A stretch of DNA of 64,000 nt from Paracoccus alkenifer (GCF_900108405.1 NZ_FNXG01000007.1:1-64000); one strand, 5' to 3'; shown: positions 16,463-26,036, counted from the stretch's first letter. The notes: a model not told the origin generated them from the letters alone. Numbers and translations: made by a program.

Positions 16463-17116
16463 ATGCGCGCAAAGTATCTGCCCACCGAGCAGCGCCGCGC
16501 CGAGGCGGTCGAGGCGGTTGTGGAACTGGCAGCGCACGCCAATCCGGAAACCATCACCACCACCGAGGTCGCCGCGCATATGCGCCTGACGCAAGGGGCG
16601 CTGTTCAAGCATTTCCCGAACAAGGACGCGCTATGGTTGGGGGTGATGGAGTGGGTGGCCGACCGACTGCTCGCGCGCATCGATCGACTGGCGGGTGCGC
16701 AGGCCGAGCCTGTGGCCGCGCTCAAGGCGATGTTTCTGGGGCATATCGACTTCATCGCCGAACATCCCGGCGTGCCGCGGATGATCTTCGCTCAGCTCCA
16801 GCGCGAGAGTGATACCGCACCGAAAAAAATGGCACGCGTGCTGCTCGAAAATTATGCCACGCGGCTACATCGGATCCTGTCGGCAGGCGTGGCCGAGGAC
16901 GCGCTGAGCCGGGATCTGGATGTCGAGGCCGCAGCCACGCTTTATCTGGGCATGATCCAGGGCCTTGTCGTGCAGCTTTTGCTGCATGGCGATGTGGCCA
17001 GGATGCGCGCTGATGCCTCGCGAGTTTTCGCCATCTATTGCACGGGCGTACTAGGCGGCCCGGAACCGGCCCCGCCCCCCGGTGACGCGGGGGACCATAA
17101 GGAGGTGAGGTCATGA
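16463..17116 (+). CDS. TetR/AcrR-family transcriptional regulator
   Basis: A 217-aa protein. The N-terminal HTH (residues ~10-60) shows ITTTEVAAHMRLTQGALFKHFPNKDALW, the typical TetR recognition-helix segment with the YxHFxxK-type end. The C-terminal ligand-binding half is helical and Ala/Leu-rich. Its stop overlaps the start of the HlyD-like gene, so it belongs to the export operon it probably represses. The operator-like palindromes at 16315 and 16416 flank its promoter, and two more occur at 11239 and 12485. It is thus the best candidate for the regulator of the PHA/envelope cargo. Confidence 0.88.
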   Translation: MRAKYLPTEQRRAEAVEAVVELAAHANPETITTTEVAAHMRLTQGALFKHFPNKDALWLGVMEWVADRLLARIDRLAGAQAEPVAALKAMFLGHIDFIAEHPGVPRMIFAQLQRESDTAPKKMARVLLENYATRLHRILSAGVAEDALSRDLDVEAAATLYLGMIQGLVVQLLLHGDVARMRADASRVFAIYCTGVLGGPEPAPPPGDAGDHKEVRS

Positions 17117-18141
17117 CCCGCCGCGTTTCCATGGCCATCCTTGCCCTTGTGCTGGCCGGACTGATGGGCTTTGGCGCTTGGACGGTGCTTCTCAAGCCCT
17201 CGGACCTGCCGCCGGACGGGTTTTCGCGCGGCAATGGCCGCATCGAGGCCGACCTGATCGACATTTCGCCGCGACTGGCGGGGCGGATCGCGGAAATCCG
17301 CGTGCGCGAGGGCGACCGGGTGAACAGAGGCGACGTGCTGGCGGTGATGGATACGGCAGAACTGCGCGCACAACTGGCCCGTGCAGAGGCGGCTGTGGAA
17401 AGCGCGCAGGCCGCCGTCAGCGTGGCAGCAGCCCAAGCTGACGAGGCTGAGGCGCGTCTCGCGCTGGCGGAAAGCGAACTGACTCGTACAGAGTTGCTTG
17501 CGGGCCGTGATATTACCTCACAAGCCAATCTGGACATCAAGCGCACCGAGGTCAGTGTCGCCGAAGCCGGGCTTGCGGCGGCACGGGCAACGCTTCAGGC
17601 GAGGGAGCGCGGGGTTGATGCCGAGGCCGCCGCCCGCGACGAGATCGCGACCCGGATCGCCGATGCCACGCTGCATGCCGAGGCTGCGGGACGGGTGCTT
17701 TACCGGCTGGCTCACCCGGGCGAGATCATCGGCTCCGGCGGCAAGATCCTCACGCTCGCCAGTCTCGAAGATGTCTATATGGAGTTTTTCCTGCCTGCCT
17801 CTGACGCACCACGGGTGGTGATCGGTGACGAGGCGCGGATCGTGGCCGATATCATGCCGGATCGCGCGATGCCGGCTCAGGTGATGTTCGTCTCGCCGCA
17901 AGCCCAGTTTACCCCCAAGCAGGTCGAGACCCTGACCGAACGCGAAAGCCTAATGTTCCGTATCCGGGTGCGCGTACCGCCGGAATTGGTCGAGGCGCGC
18001 ATGGATCAAGTCAAGACCGGCGTGCGCGGCGTGGTCTGGGTGCGGATGGCGGATGCGGATGGTCGTCTGCCTGACTGGCCCGTGGGCTTGACACCGCCGT
18101 TGATCGACCTGCCCGCTTCAACCGGTGCAGATACGCCATGA
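17113..18141 (+). CDS. yhiI: HlyD/EmrA-type membrane-fusion protein (YhiI-like)
   Basis: A 342-aa periplasmic adaptor. One N-terminal membrane anchor (ILALVLAGLMGFGAWTVLL) is followed by a biotinyl-lipoyl half (GRIAEIRVREGDRVNRGDVLAVMD), a long coiled-coil hairpin rich in Ala/Glu (~80-180), the second lipoyl half (GRVLYRLAHPGEIIGSGGKIL), and a beta-barrel domain. It overlaps tetR upstream and rbbA downstream by 4 bases each. The arrangement HlyD - double-ATPase fusion - permease matches the enterobacterial yhiI-rbbA-yhhJ operon in order and sizes. Confidence 0.88.
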   Translation: MTRRVSMAILALVLAGLMGFGAWTVLLKPSDLPPDGFSRGNGRIEADLIDISPRLAGRIAEIRVREGDRVNRGDVLAVMDTAELRAQLARAEAAVESAQAAVSVAAAQADEAEARLALAESELTRTELLAGRDITSQANLDIKRTEVSVAEAGLAAARATLQARERGVDAEAAARDEIATRIADATLHAEAAGRVLYRLAHPGEIIGSGGKILTLASLEDVYMEFFLPASDAPRVVIGDEARIVADIMPDRAMPAQVMFVSPQAQFTPKQVETLTERESLMFRIRVRVPPELVEARMDQVKTGVRGVVWVRMADADGRLPDWPVGLTPPLIDLPASTGADTP

Positions 18142-20867
18142 CCACGCCCGAACCCGTTGCGCGGCTGGAGGGTGTCACGCATCGCTATGGCAAGGTGCTG
18201 GCACTTGAGGATGTCTCTCTTGACCTGCCCGCCGGGCGAATGGTCGGACTGATCGGCCCCGACGGGGTCGGCAAATCGACGCTGATGGGGCTGGTTGCCG
18301 GTGCCAAGCGCATGCAGGCGGGCGGCATCACCTGCCTTGGCGGTAACATGGGCAGCGCGCGCCATCGCAACGCGGTCGGCAGCCGGCTGGCCTTCATGCC
18401 GCAGGGGTTGGGCAAGAACCTTTACCATGATCTGTCGGTGCGCGAGAATCTGGAGTTTTTCGGCAAGCTGTTCGGCCTGGGCCGGGCCGATCGGGCGGCA
18501 AGGATCGCACGTCTGACGCGGGCGACCGGGCTGTTTCCATTTCTCGACCGTCCTGCCGGAAAGCTTTCGGGGGGGATGAAGCAGAAGACCGGGCTGTGCG
18601 CAGCACTGATCCATGACCCCGATTTCCTGCTGCTGGACGAGCCGACAACGGGCGTCGACCCGCTGTCGCGCCGCCAGTTCTGGGATCTGATCGACACCAT
18701 CCGCAAGGACCGTCCGCATATGAGTGTGCTGGTCTCGACCGCCTATATGGAGGAGGCGGCGCTGTTCGATCACCTGGTGGCGATGAACGACGGCCATGTG
18801 CTGGCCGAAGGCTCGCCGCGGGCACTGATGGAACGGACCGGAACCGGGTCTGTGGGGGATGCCTATGTCAACCTGCTGCGGGGCACGGGCGGGGAGGATG
18901 GCGGCGGCGCAGATGCGCCCGTAATCCCGTCCGCGGCGCCCTCCCCCTCAACGGATGGCGACATCGCCATCAAGGCTCGGGGCCTGACCCGGCGTTTCGG
19001 CGATTTCACCGCTGTCGATAGTGTCAGCTTCGACATTCCGCGCGGCGAGATATTCGGCTTTCTCGGCTCGAACGGCTGCGGCAAGACCACGACCATGAAG
19101 ATGCTGACCGGCCTGCTGCCCCCCAGCGAGGGCGAGGCATGGATATTCGGCCGCCCCATCGCCGAGCAGGGCATGGACGCCCGCGCCCGCGTCGGTTTCA
19201 TGACGCAGGCGTTTTCGCTTTATGGCGAACTCAGCGTGCGCGAGAATCTGGTCCTGCATGCGCGGCTGTTCCACCTGCCCCGCGATCTGGCGCGCACCCG
19301 CATCGATGATCTGGTCGCGCGCTTCGGCCTGGCGGATTACCTCGACCAGCCGGCGGGCGGCTTGCCGTTGGGTTTGCGGCAACGGCTGTCGCTGGCGGTT
19401 GCCGTCATCCATTCGCCGGAAATCCTGATCCTGGACGAGCCGACCTCGGGTGTTGACCCGCAGGCCCGCGACGATTTCTGGCAATTGCTGATGGAACTGT
19501 CGCGCAAAGACCGGGTGACGATCTTCATCTCGACGCATTTCATGGACGAGGCGCAGCGCTGCGATCGCATGTCCCTGATGCACGCCGGCCGTGTCCTGAT
19601 CACCGACACACCGCAAGGCATCGTCGCGCAAAGCGGCGCCGCCGATCTCGAACAGGCCTTCATCCACTATATTTCCACGGCCATCCCGCCCGAGGCGCCG
19701 GTGGCCGAGGGGCTGGCAAGCGAGTCGGCCCCGCATGTCGACGCCACCGGCTTCAGCCTCAGCCGGATGCTGGCCTATACCGCGCGTGAGGCAATGCAGG
19801 TGCGCCGCGACCCGGTGCGGCTGGTCTTTGCCTTCCTGGGCAGCGCGGTGCTGCTGTTGATCATGTCCTTCGGCATCTCGCAGGACGTGCGAGACATCCC
19901 CTTCGCGGTACTGGACCATGACCGCAGTCCTGAGAGCCGTGCGTGGATATCCGCCTTCGAGGACTCGGGCTGGTTCGTCCGCCATGCCGATCTGCAGGAC
20001 GTTGACGCGCTGCGCGATCGCCTTGCCAGCGGCGAGCTGACACTGGCGGTCGAGATACCGCCCGACTTCGGTGCTGACCTTCGCGCAGGTCATGGGGCAA
20101 GCATTGCTGCCACCATCGACGGCACCGACACCAGCCGTGCAGGCACCGTGGAAAGCTATGTGACCGGGGCCAATCGGTTGGCGGCAGCGGCATTGCCGAC
20201 GGACCCGGCATCCGGGACGACAGCCGTGCAGATGGAGCCGCGCTTTCGCTATAACCCGGCGATGGAGAGCCTGCCGGCCATCGGCCCGACCATACCGCCG
20301 ATGCTGCTGTTGCTGTTTCCGGCGATCCTGATGGCGGTCAGCGTGGCACGGGAAAAGGAAATCGGCACCATCACGAATTTCTACGTCACGCCGACCGGCA
20401 GGGCCGAGTTCCTGATCGGCAAGCAACTGGTCTATGTCGCCATCACGCTGATGAACTTCGCCATCCTGACCGCGCTTGTGGTGCTGGTGCTGGGGGTGCC
20501 CCTGAAAGGCAGTCCAATGGTGCTGGTATTGGCCACACTGGTCTATGCGCTGGCGGCGACGGGTTGGGGGCTGATGATCTCTATGATCGCGGGCACACAG
20601 GTGACGGCGGCCTTTGCTGCCGCCGTGCTGTCGGTGATGCCGACGATGCAGTTCTCGGGCATGATGGTGCCAGTCTCCTCGCTTGAAGGGCCGGCACAGA
20701 CCATCGGATATCTGTGGCCGACCACATGGTACATGATGGTGAGTGTCGGCAGCTTCACCAAGGGCATGGGTCTTGCCGACCTTGGCGACGCACTGTGGCG
20801 GCTGTCGCTGTTCGGGCCGGCATTTACCGCCATCGCCATCCTTTTGCTGCGCAAGCAGGAGCGGTGA
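18138..20867 (+). CDS. rbbA: RbbA-like ABC transporter: two ATPase domains plus ABC-2 permease
   Basis: A 909-aa fusion. ATPase 1 has Walker A GPDGVGKS, signature LSGGMKQK and Walker B LLLDEPTTGVDP. ATPase 2 has Walker A GSNGCGKT, a signature-position LPLGLRQRL and Walker B LILDEPTSGVDP. From residue ~535 an ABC-2 type permease follows with one N-terminal span, a large extracytoplasmic loop, and five C-terminal spans after IPPMLLLLFPAILMAVSVAREKEIG. Length and order match RbbA/YhiH (911 aa in E. coli). The LPLG form of the second signature is usual in this family. The substrate is unknown; with HlyD and YhhJ partners it is most likely an exporter or envelope-remodelling pump. Confidence 0.9.
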   Translation: MTTPEPVARLEGVTHRYGKVLALEDVSLDLPAGRMVGLIGPDGVGKSTLMGLVAGAKRMQAGGITCLGGNMGSARHRNAVGSRLAFMPQGLGKNLYHDLSVRENLEFFGKLFGLGRADRAARIARLTRATGLFPFLDRPAGKLSGGMKQKTGLCAALIHDPDFLLLDEPTTGVDPLSRRQFWDLIDTIRKDRPHMSVLVSTAYMEEAALFDHLVAMNDGHVLAEGSPRALMERTGTGSVGDAYVNLLRGTGGEDGGGADAPVIPSAAPSPSTDGDIAIKARGLTRRFGDFTAVDSVSFDIPRGEIFGFLGSNGCGKTTTMKMLTGLLPPSEGEAWIFGRPIAEQGMDARARVGFMTQAFSLYGELSVRENLVLHARLFHLPRDLARTRIDDLVARFGLADYLDQPAGGLPLGLRQRLSLAVAVIHSPEILILDEPTSGVDPQARDDFWQLLMELSRKDRVTIFISTHFMDEAQRCDRMSLMHAGRVLITDTPQGIVAQSGAADLEQAFIHYISTAIPPEAPVAEGLASESAPHVDATGFSLSRMLAYTAREAMQVRRDPVRLVFAFLGSAVLLLIMSFGISQDVRDIPFAVLDHDRSPESRAWISAFEDSGWFVRHADLQDVDALRDRLASGELTLAVEIPPDFGADLRAGHGASIAATIDGTDTSRAGTVESYVTGANRLAAAALPTDPASGTTAVQMEPRFRYNPAMESLPAIGPTIPPMLLLLFPAILMAVSVAREKEIGTITNFYVTPTGRAEFLIGKQLVYVAITLMNFAILTALVVLVLGVPLKGSPMVLVLATLVYALAATGWGLMISMIAGTQVTAAFAAAVLSVMPTMQFSGMMVPVSSLEGPAQTIGYLWPTTWYMMVSVGSFTKGMGLADLGDALWRLSLFGPAFTAIAILLLRKQER

Positions 20868-20868
20868 G

Positions 20869-21993
20869 ATGCGCGCCATCCTCAATATCTTCTGGCTGAT
20901 CGGCAAGGAAATCAAAAGCACCCTCGGCGATCCGGTGATGGTGGTGCTGATCCTGTGGTCGTTCTTTTTCGCGGTGATGATGGAGGCCCGCGGCGCGGGC
21001 GACACCGTGCACAATGCCTCGATCGCCATCGTTGATGAGGACAACTCGCCCCTGAGCCGCCAGATTGCCGATGCCCTGATGCCGCCCTGGTTCCAGACCC
21101 CCCTCTATATGACAGCCGATCAGGCGGCGGCGGCGATGGACCGGGGCGACGTGATGTTTGCGCTGAACTTCCCGCCTGATTTCGGTGCGGATGCCATTGC
21201 GGGACGCGCACCGGTGGCGCAGTTGCTGGCCGACGCCACCGCTGTATCACAGGCCCAGCTTGGCAGCGATTACCTTCGCAATATCGTGGCTGACGAATCG
21301 CGCGTCTTTCTTACCGGCCAATCTGACCCGCCGACGCCTGAACTGGATCTTGAACTACGTCGCGCCTTCAACCCCAACGGCAATCCGGTCTGGTTCAAGA
21401 CGCTGTCCTCGCTGCTCAATCAGCTGTCATTGCTGACCATTGTGCTGACCGGTGCCGCCATGCTGCGCGAGCGCGAACACGGGACCATCGAGCATCTGAT
21501 GGTGATGCCGCTCTCACCCGTCGAGGTAGCGCTCTCCAAGGTGCTGGCGGTGATGTTGATCGTTCTCGTGGCCTTTGTCGGCTCGCTTCTGGTTGTGGTG
21601 CAGGGCATCCTGGGCGTGCCGGTAGCGGGGTCGATGCCGCTGCTGGTGATGGGGGCCGCAGTCTATCTGTGGGCGGCGGCGGCGATCGGGATGCTGCTTG
21701 GCACGTTGGCGCGCTCGATGGCGCAATTCGCGCTGCTGATCGTGATGACCATCATCCCGATCATCATGCTGTCGGGCGGCTTCAGCGCCATCGAAAGCCA
21801 GCCTGACGCCGTGCAACGTCTGACCATGCTGCTGCCATCGCGCCATTTCCTCGCTTTCGCCAAGGCGGTGGCCTTCCGCGGCGCAGGGTTGGCAGCGGTC
21901 TGGATGCAGCTTGCGCTGATGATCGGCCTTGGCACCGCCTTCTTCGCCGCCAGCCTGGTGCTGTTTCGCCGCTCGATGAACGTAACGGGGTGA
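20869..21993 (+). CDS. yhhJ: ABC-2 type permease (YhhJ-like)
   Basis: A 374-aa permease starting at the ATG one base after the rbbA stop. An N-terminal span (VMVVLILWSFFFAVMM) leads to a ~170-residue extracytoplasmic domain (SIAIVDEDNSPLSRQIADAL). Then come five spans after SSLLNQLSLLTIVL, with the coupling segment LREREHGTIEHLMVMPLSP that is diagnostic of ABC-2 permeases. Length equals YhhJ. It would dimerise with the permease half of RbbA to form the channel. Confidence 0.9.
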   Translation: MRAILNIFWLIGKEIKSTLGDPVMVVLILWSFFFAVMMEARGAGDTVHNASIAIVDEDNSPLSRQIADALMPPWFQTPLYMTADQAAAAMDRGDVMFALNFPPDFGADAIAGRAPVAQLLADATAVSQAQLGSDYLRNIVADESRVFLTGQSDPPTPELDLELRRAFNPNGNPVWFKTLSSLLNQLSLLTIVLTGAAMLREREHGTIEHLMVMPLSPVEVALSKVLAVMLIVLVAFVGSLLVVVQGILGVPVAGSMPLLVMGAAVYLWAAAAIGMLLGTLARSMAQFALLIVMTIIPIIMLSGGFSAIESQPDAVQRLTMLLPSRHFLAFAKAVAFRGAGLAAVWMQLALMIGLGTAFFAASLVLFRRSMNVTG

Positions 21994-22054
21994 GTTTGAT
22001 ATCCTTTAGCCGCATCGCCAGCCTCGACGTTCTTGGGAATGGTAAGGCGGCAGC

Positions 22055-23020
22055 ATGACGGAAGAGGTGGTCAGGCAGCGTGATGTCATCGAGCTTCGCC
22101 ATCTCCGCTATTTCGTGGCCGCGGCTGAGCATGGCAGCTTCCGCAAGGCGGGGGCGGCTCTGGGCCTCTCGCAGTCGGCTATCAGCCGATGTATCGCCAA
22201 GCTTGAGGATCAGATCGGCGCCTCGCTGTTTCACCGCCATACATGGGGTGTCTCGCAAACCTTTGCCGGACAGCGCTTCCTTGCCATGGCCCGCAAAACA
22301 ATCAGGATCGTCGGGGAAGGCACCAATGACGTCGCGGTCACAGGTCGTGGCGAAAACGGCTGCGTGAGGATCGGGATCTATTCCTCCATCGCCTCGGGCT
22401 TTCTCACGAAGCTGCTGCAGAGCTACGGCGAGCGTCACCGCAAAGTGCGGATCGAACTCCTCGACGGGAATGCCGACGAGCATGTTGCCGCCATCCGCCA
22501 GATGCGTCTTGATGTCGCCTTCCTGGCCGAAGCGCGGGAGTGGCCCGGCTGCGAGCGCACGCCGTTGTGGTCCGAGCGGATCTTCGTGGCCGTGCCGGAT
22601 CGTCACCCGCTTGCGCGCCTCGACGCGTTGACTTGGCGCGAGTTAGCTGGCGAACCCTTCGTCGTCAGCGAAGTCGCACCGGGACAGGAGATCCACGCCT
22701 ATCTGGTACGCGAGTTCGCCGGACTCGGCGAACGTCCCGATATCCAGGTGCAGGCGGTCGGGCTAGACAATCTCCTGCCGCTGGTGGCGCTTGGCCGACG
22801 GCTGACACTGGTGTGCGAGGCGATGACCGTCGCGCGGTTTCCGGGTGTCACCTACCGCCCGATCCTCGGCGAGGTTCTCTCCTTCTCGGCGGTCTGGTCA
22901 ACCAGCAACGACAATCCCGCCTTCCGACGGCTTCTCAGTCTGGCGAAGGCGATGACGTTCCCCCCTGCGCCTTCGGTGCCTGACCTGAGCGACGGGCTTT
23001 CGCAAAGCCGCGATCCGTAG
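22055..23020 (+). CDS. LysR-family regulator beside the trb operon (TraR-like)
   Basis: A 321-aa protein. The HTH is at residues ~13-70 (IELRHLRYFVAAAEHGSFRKAGAALGLSQSAISRCIAKLEDQIG), followed by a LysR substrate-binding domain with GCVRIGIYSSIASGFL and DVAFLAE. A LysR gene at this place, converging on the end of the trb operon, is characteristic of Tn4371-like elements, where it is called traR. Its 3' end overlaps the 3' end of the DUF2274 gene on the other strand by 86 bases. It may regulate transfer or an adjacent cargo. Confidence 0.88.
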   Translation: MTEEVVRQRDVIELRHLRYFVAAAEHGSFRKAGAALGLSQSAISRCIAKLEDQIGASLFHRHTWGVSQTFAGQRFLAMARKTIRIVGEGTNDVAVTGRGENGCVRIGIYSSIASGFLTKLLQSYGERHRKVRIELLDGNADEHVAAIRQMRLDVAFLAEAREWPGCERTPLWSERIFVAVPDRHPLARLDALTWRELAGEPFVVSEVAPGQEIHAYLVREFAGLGERPDIQVQAVGLDNLLPLVALGRRLTLVCEAMTVARFPGVTYRPILGEVLSFSAVWSTSNDNPAFRRLLSLAKAMTFPPAPSVPDLSDGLSQSRDP

Positions 23021-23195
23021 CGATGAACCGCTCCAGCATGGGAACGATCAATTGTATCGGATCGACTGGCGGGCCTCCGGGTTCGCCCAACAGACGCCCG
23101 TAGTCGACGAGGCTTCGATGCAGTTCTGCGGGGATTTCCACCGTCATCTTTACGGGCTTGCTGTCAGCGAGCGGGCCGAGTTTCAGCTTTGTCAT
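22935..23195 (-). CDS. DUF2274 protein, last gene of the trb operon
   Basis: An 86-aa protein starting at the ATG after GGCAGGAGG. The MTKLKLGPLADSKPVKMTVEIPAELHRSLVDYGRLL segment is the conserved part of DUF2274, a ribbon-helix-helix-like small protein regularly found after trbI. The C-terminus is basic and disordered. The start is 2 bases past the trbI stop. Confidence 0.85.
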   Translation of the reverse strand: MTKLKLGPLADSKPVKMTVEIPAELHRSLVDYGRLLGEPGGPPVDPIQLIVPMLERFIATDRGFAKARRSGQAPKAQGGTSSPSPD

Positions 23196-23197
23196 GG

Positions 23198-24325
23198 TCA
23201 ACCTCCTGCCGGCTCGAATACCAGATCGCGGGTCACGATTATCCTGACCGGGTAGCCAGGACGGATCGTCAGTGTCGGTGCGACCTGCAACTGGCGCTGG
23301 ACGATCTGCTGACCCGCCTGGTTGATGGTATCTTGCGCGCCATCGCGGATGGCGCGGATCAGTCGGTCCTCGTCGCTGCTGGCCAATTCCACACCGACCG
23401 CAAGCAAGGTCGAGAGGCCAGCGGCGCGCATCAGATCCCACCAGTGGTAATCCACGCCATCCTCAAGCCCGGCGTAACCGGAAGCGTCCGCACCCGGCAG
23501 GCGCTCCAACACGATGGACCGTCCGCCCGGAAGGATCAGGCGATTCCAGACCAGCAGGACGCGGCGCTGGCCGAAGGTCACACCGTCATCATACTGGCCG
23601 ATGATGCGTGTGCCCTGCGGGATCAGCAACAAGCTGCCGGTCGGACTGTCATAGACGTTTTCCGTCACCTGTGCGGTGATCTGGCCGGGCAGATCGGAAC
23701 GGATGCCGGTTATCAACGCGGCGGGGATCACGGCCCCGGCCTGAAGAATATAGGGCGATGCCGGCGGCGTGACACGATCCGGGGCGACGGTCTGCCGGTC
23801 CACGGATCCATTGAGGAACGCCGCGTGGCGATCCTGTGTCGCGGGCTGCCCGCTGAGGCCAAAGCCAGCGGGGCCGGGCATGGCCGTTCCCGACGGGGTT
23901 GCCGTGCGCGGGCCGGCCTGGAAGAACACACCGCTCAAGCGCGCGGCTTCTTCCTCGGCGAGACGACGCTGTTCCTCGGGATCAACGGCGGGCGTCGTGA
24001 TGGTCGGTGGCGCGACCGGTTGTCCCCGCCTCTCGGCCTCAAGTATCGGGCGACCGAGATCGCCCGGCAACGCCGGTCCCAGGACTGGGCCGGTATAGTC
24101 GCGCGGCAGGCCGGCAAGCCCATCTGCTGTGGGGCGGTTCTCGGTCGAATAGAGTTCGCCGCCGCCCGGCCCGGCATCGCGGGTCTGGAGAGCGTAGATC
24201 AGTGCCCCACCAATGCCGAGAAGGGCAACGGCTCCGGCGCCTGCCAGCACCTTGCGGGACAATCGCGTGACGCGGGGCGGCTCGGCGCGCAACCGCATGG
24301 GGGCTGCAGTGTCGGTGCCACTCAT
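23198..24325 (-). CDS. trbI: TrbI/VirB10-like conjugal transfer protein
   Basis: A 375-aa inner-to-outer membrane scaffold of the P-type T4SS. A cytoplasmic N-terminus is followed by one span (VLAGAGAVALLGIGGALIYAL), a Pro-rich periplasmic linker, and the conserved VirB10 C-terminal domain (LQAGAVIPAALITGIRSDLPG, GSLLLIPQGTRIIGQYD, GVDYHWWDLMRAAGLSTLLAVG). The ATG overlaps the trbG stop (ATGA). Confidence 0.95.
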   Translation of the reverse strand: MSGTDTAAPMRLRAEPPRVTRLSRKVLAGAGAVALLGIGGALIYALQTRDAGPGGGELYSTENRPTADGLAGLPRDYTGPVLGPALPGDLGRPILEAERRGQPVAPPTITTPAVDPEEQRRLAEEEAARLSGVFFQAGPRTATPSGTAMPGPAGFGLSGQPATQDRHAAFLNGSVDRQTVAPDRVTPPASPYILQAGAVIPAALITGIRSDLPGQITAQVTENVYDSPTGSLLLIPQGTRIIGQYDDGVTFGQRRVLLVWNRLILPGGRSIVLERLPGADASGYAGLEDGVDYHWWDLMRAAGLSTLLAVGVELASSDEDRLIRAIRDGAQDTINQAGQQIVQRQLQVAPTLTIRPGYPVRIIVTRDLVFEPAGG

Positions 24326-25350
24326 GAGGGTGATCCTCCGGTGGCCGCTCCGGCTGGCTGGGCTGCGGCCTGCGTCTGCTCGACGCGGACGATCCCGACG
24401 ACCTGCTGGCGGTCGCCGCTGCCGAGGCGAAGTTCCGCTGCGCCGAACAGGCGGTCCACGATCAGGACGTTCTGATGGATCCGGCTGTTGACGATCTGGG
24501 GTTCGCCGTCCGCGCCGAGCACGAATATCGGCGGCATCTCTCCCTGCACGATGCCACGCGGGAAGACGACATAGACGCGCCTGCCGTCGTCGAAGACGGA
24601 GACCGGCCTCCATGGCGGGCTGCTGCCCGGCACTTGCAATCCGTAGCGATAGTTTCGTGCCGCCTCGGCAGGGATGATCGGCGCCGCAGGCACGGTCTGC
24701 CGCTGGCCGGGCGGCGGCGCGGGATAGGCCCAGGCAACGGCAGGCATGTAAAGCGCCTCGCGGGCGCGCAGCTCGATCATGTAGATGCGCAGGTCGGTGG
24801 TGATGACGAGATTGGTCGAGATGTCCGGCCGGGTCGGTTTCACCAGCACATGCACACGTCGGTTTGCACCCGATCCGCTCTCGGTGTCGCCGATAATCCA
24901 CCTTGCGGTGTCACCGGCCGCGATCGGCCCGGCGCCGGTCAGGCTCTCGCCTGGTTCCAGCGCTATGGTGGTGATCTGCCCGACAGATGCGTAAACCTGA
25001 TAGAGTGCGCCTTCCGACCAAGGATAGACTTGGATGGCATTGTAATAGCCTTCCCGGCGCGGCTCGACGCGGGCAGCGGCATTGGCGTTTTCGACACGGG
25101 CGATCGCGGTGCCCGCCGCCTCGCCGCCCCGCGCCACGGTCCAGGCGGGCGGGACATGCAGGGGCCGGGGCCGATCATCCGCTGTGGCCGTCTGCACAGC
25201 GGGCAGCGGTGGCACGTTTTCATCGTAGCTGAACTGCGGCGTCCTGTTGGTCGCACAGCCGGCCAGCAATGTCGCGGAAAGCAGCAAAGCCAGGAGCATG
25301 GGTTTGCGAGAAGCCGTAAACGCGGGTTTGCTCAAAGACTTGCGGATCAC
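24322..25350 (-). CDS. trbG: TrbG/VirB9-like lipoprotein
   Basis: 342 aa from a GTG that overlaps the trbF stop; an in-frame ATG lies 21 bases further upstream. A lipoprotein signal (LLALLLSATLLAG-C) is followed by the VirB9/CagX domain: YNAIQVYPWSEGALYQVYASVGQITTIAL, PTRPDISTNLVITTDLRIYMIEL and YRYGLQVPG. It forms the outer-membrane ring with TrbI. Confidence 0.94.
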   Translation of the reverse strand: MIRKSLSKPAFTASRKPMLLALLLSATLLAGCATNRTPQFSYDENVPPLPAVQTATADDRPRPLHVPPAWTVARGGEAAGTAIARVENANAAARVEPRREGYYNAIQVYPWSEGALYQVYASVGQITTIALEPGESLTGAGPIAAGDTARWIIGDTESGSGANRRVHVLVKPTRPDISTNLVITTDLRIYMIELRAREALYMPAVAWAYPAPPPGQRQTVPAAPIIPAEAARNYRYGLQVPGSSPPWRPVSVFDDGRRVYVVFPRGIVQGEMPPIFVLGADGEPQIVNSRIHQNVLIVDRLFGAAELRLGSGDRQQVVGIVRVEQTQAAAQPAGAATGGSPS

Positions 25351-26036
25351 TGGCTCATCTCCCGTGACCATGAAAGGGCGTTGACATAGATGCCGAGCGG
25401 ATTTGCGCGCAGGCGCTCGGCATTGCGCGGCGTCTGGATCACGATGGTCAGGATCGCTGTCCATCGCTCGGTGGTGGAGAGTTGACCGTTCTCGTAGTGG
25501 CGCTCGGTCCAGGCAATACGGAAGGAATCCGGCGATGCCCGGATGACGCTCGACACCTCGACGGCGATCTGCTGGCGGCCGACACGGGTGAACGGGTCGT
25601 TGGCCCGCGCATGGTCGTTGAGCGCCGCCGCGCCGCGATCCGTGGTGAATTCATAGGCCCTGAGCCAGTTCTGGCGGACAATGATCGGGTCAGCGGGAAG
25701 CGAGCGGACCTGCTCGATGAAGCGGCCAAGATGGAACGCGATCTGCGGATCTGTCGGCCGATAGTCGACCGTCGCCGGGGCGACGGTCTGGGCCTGGCCG
25801 AGATTGTCCACCTGCACCACCCAGGGCACGACGGTTCCGCGCGCGGATTGCCAGACAAGCGCGCCAGCAAAACCGACCGAGAGGATCAGCGAGCCGAACG
25901 CCATATAGCGCCAGTTCCTCGCCTGCACGCGAGCCGAGCCGATGCGTTCGTCCCAGACCTGCGCGGCGCGCTGATACGGCGTTTCCGGTGCCGGCACCTT
26001 GCCGTAATGGGTCGTCGGTCGCTTGAAGATGTTCAT
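25347..26036 (-). CDS. trbF: TrbF/VirB8-like protein
   Basis: A 229-aa bitopic protein: a cytoplasmic N-terminus (QRAAQVWDERIGSARVQARNWR), one span, then a periplasmic NTF2-like VirB8 domain with PTDPQIAFHLGRFIEQVRSL and FRIAWTERHYENGQL. It nucleates the T4SS inner-membrane complex. The ATG overlaps the trbL stop. Confidence 0.94.
   Translation of the reverse strand: MNIFKRPTTHYGKVPAPETPYQRAAQVWDERIGSARVQARNWRYMAFGSLILSVGFAGALVWQSARGTVVPWVVQVDNLGQAQTVAPATVDYRPTDPQIAFHLGRFIEQVRSLPADPIIVRQNWLRAYEFTTDRGAAALNDHARANDPFTRVGRQQIAVEVSSVIRASPDSFRIAWTERHYENGQLSTTERWTAILTIVIQTPRNAERLRANPLGIYVNALSWSREMSQ

Noticed and set aside
18948..21044. Minus-strand open frame of ~700 codons opposite rbbA
   Set aside because: Antisense shadow of a gene with full ABC motifs; the composition (His/Gln/Arg-rich) is not that of a protein family.
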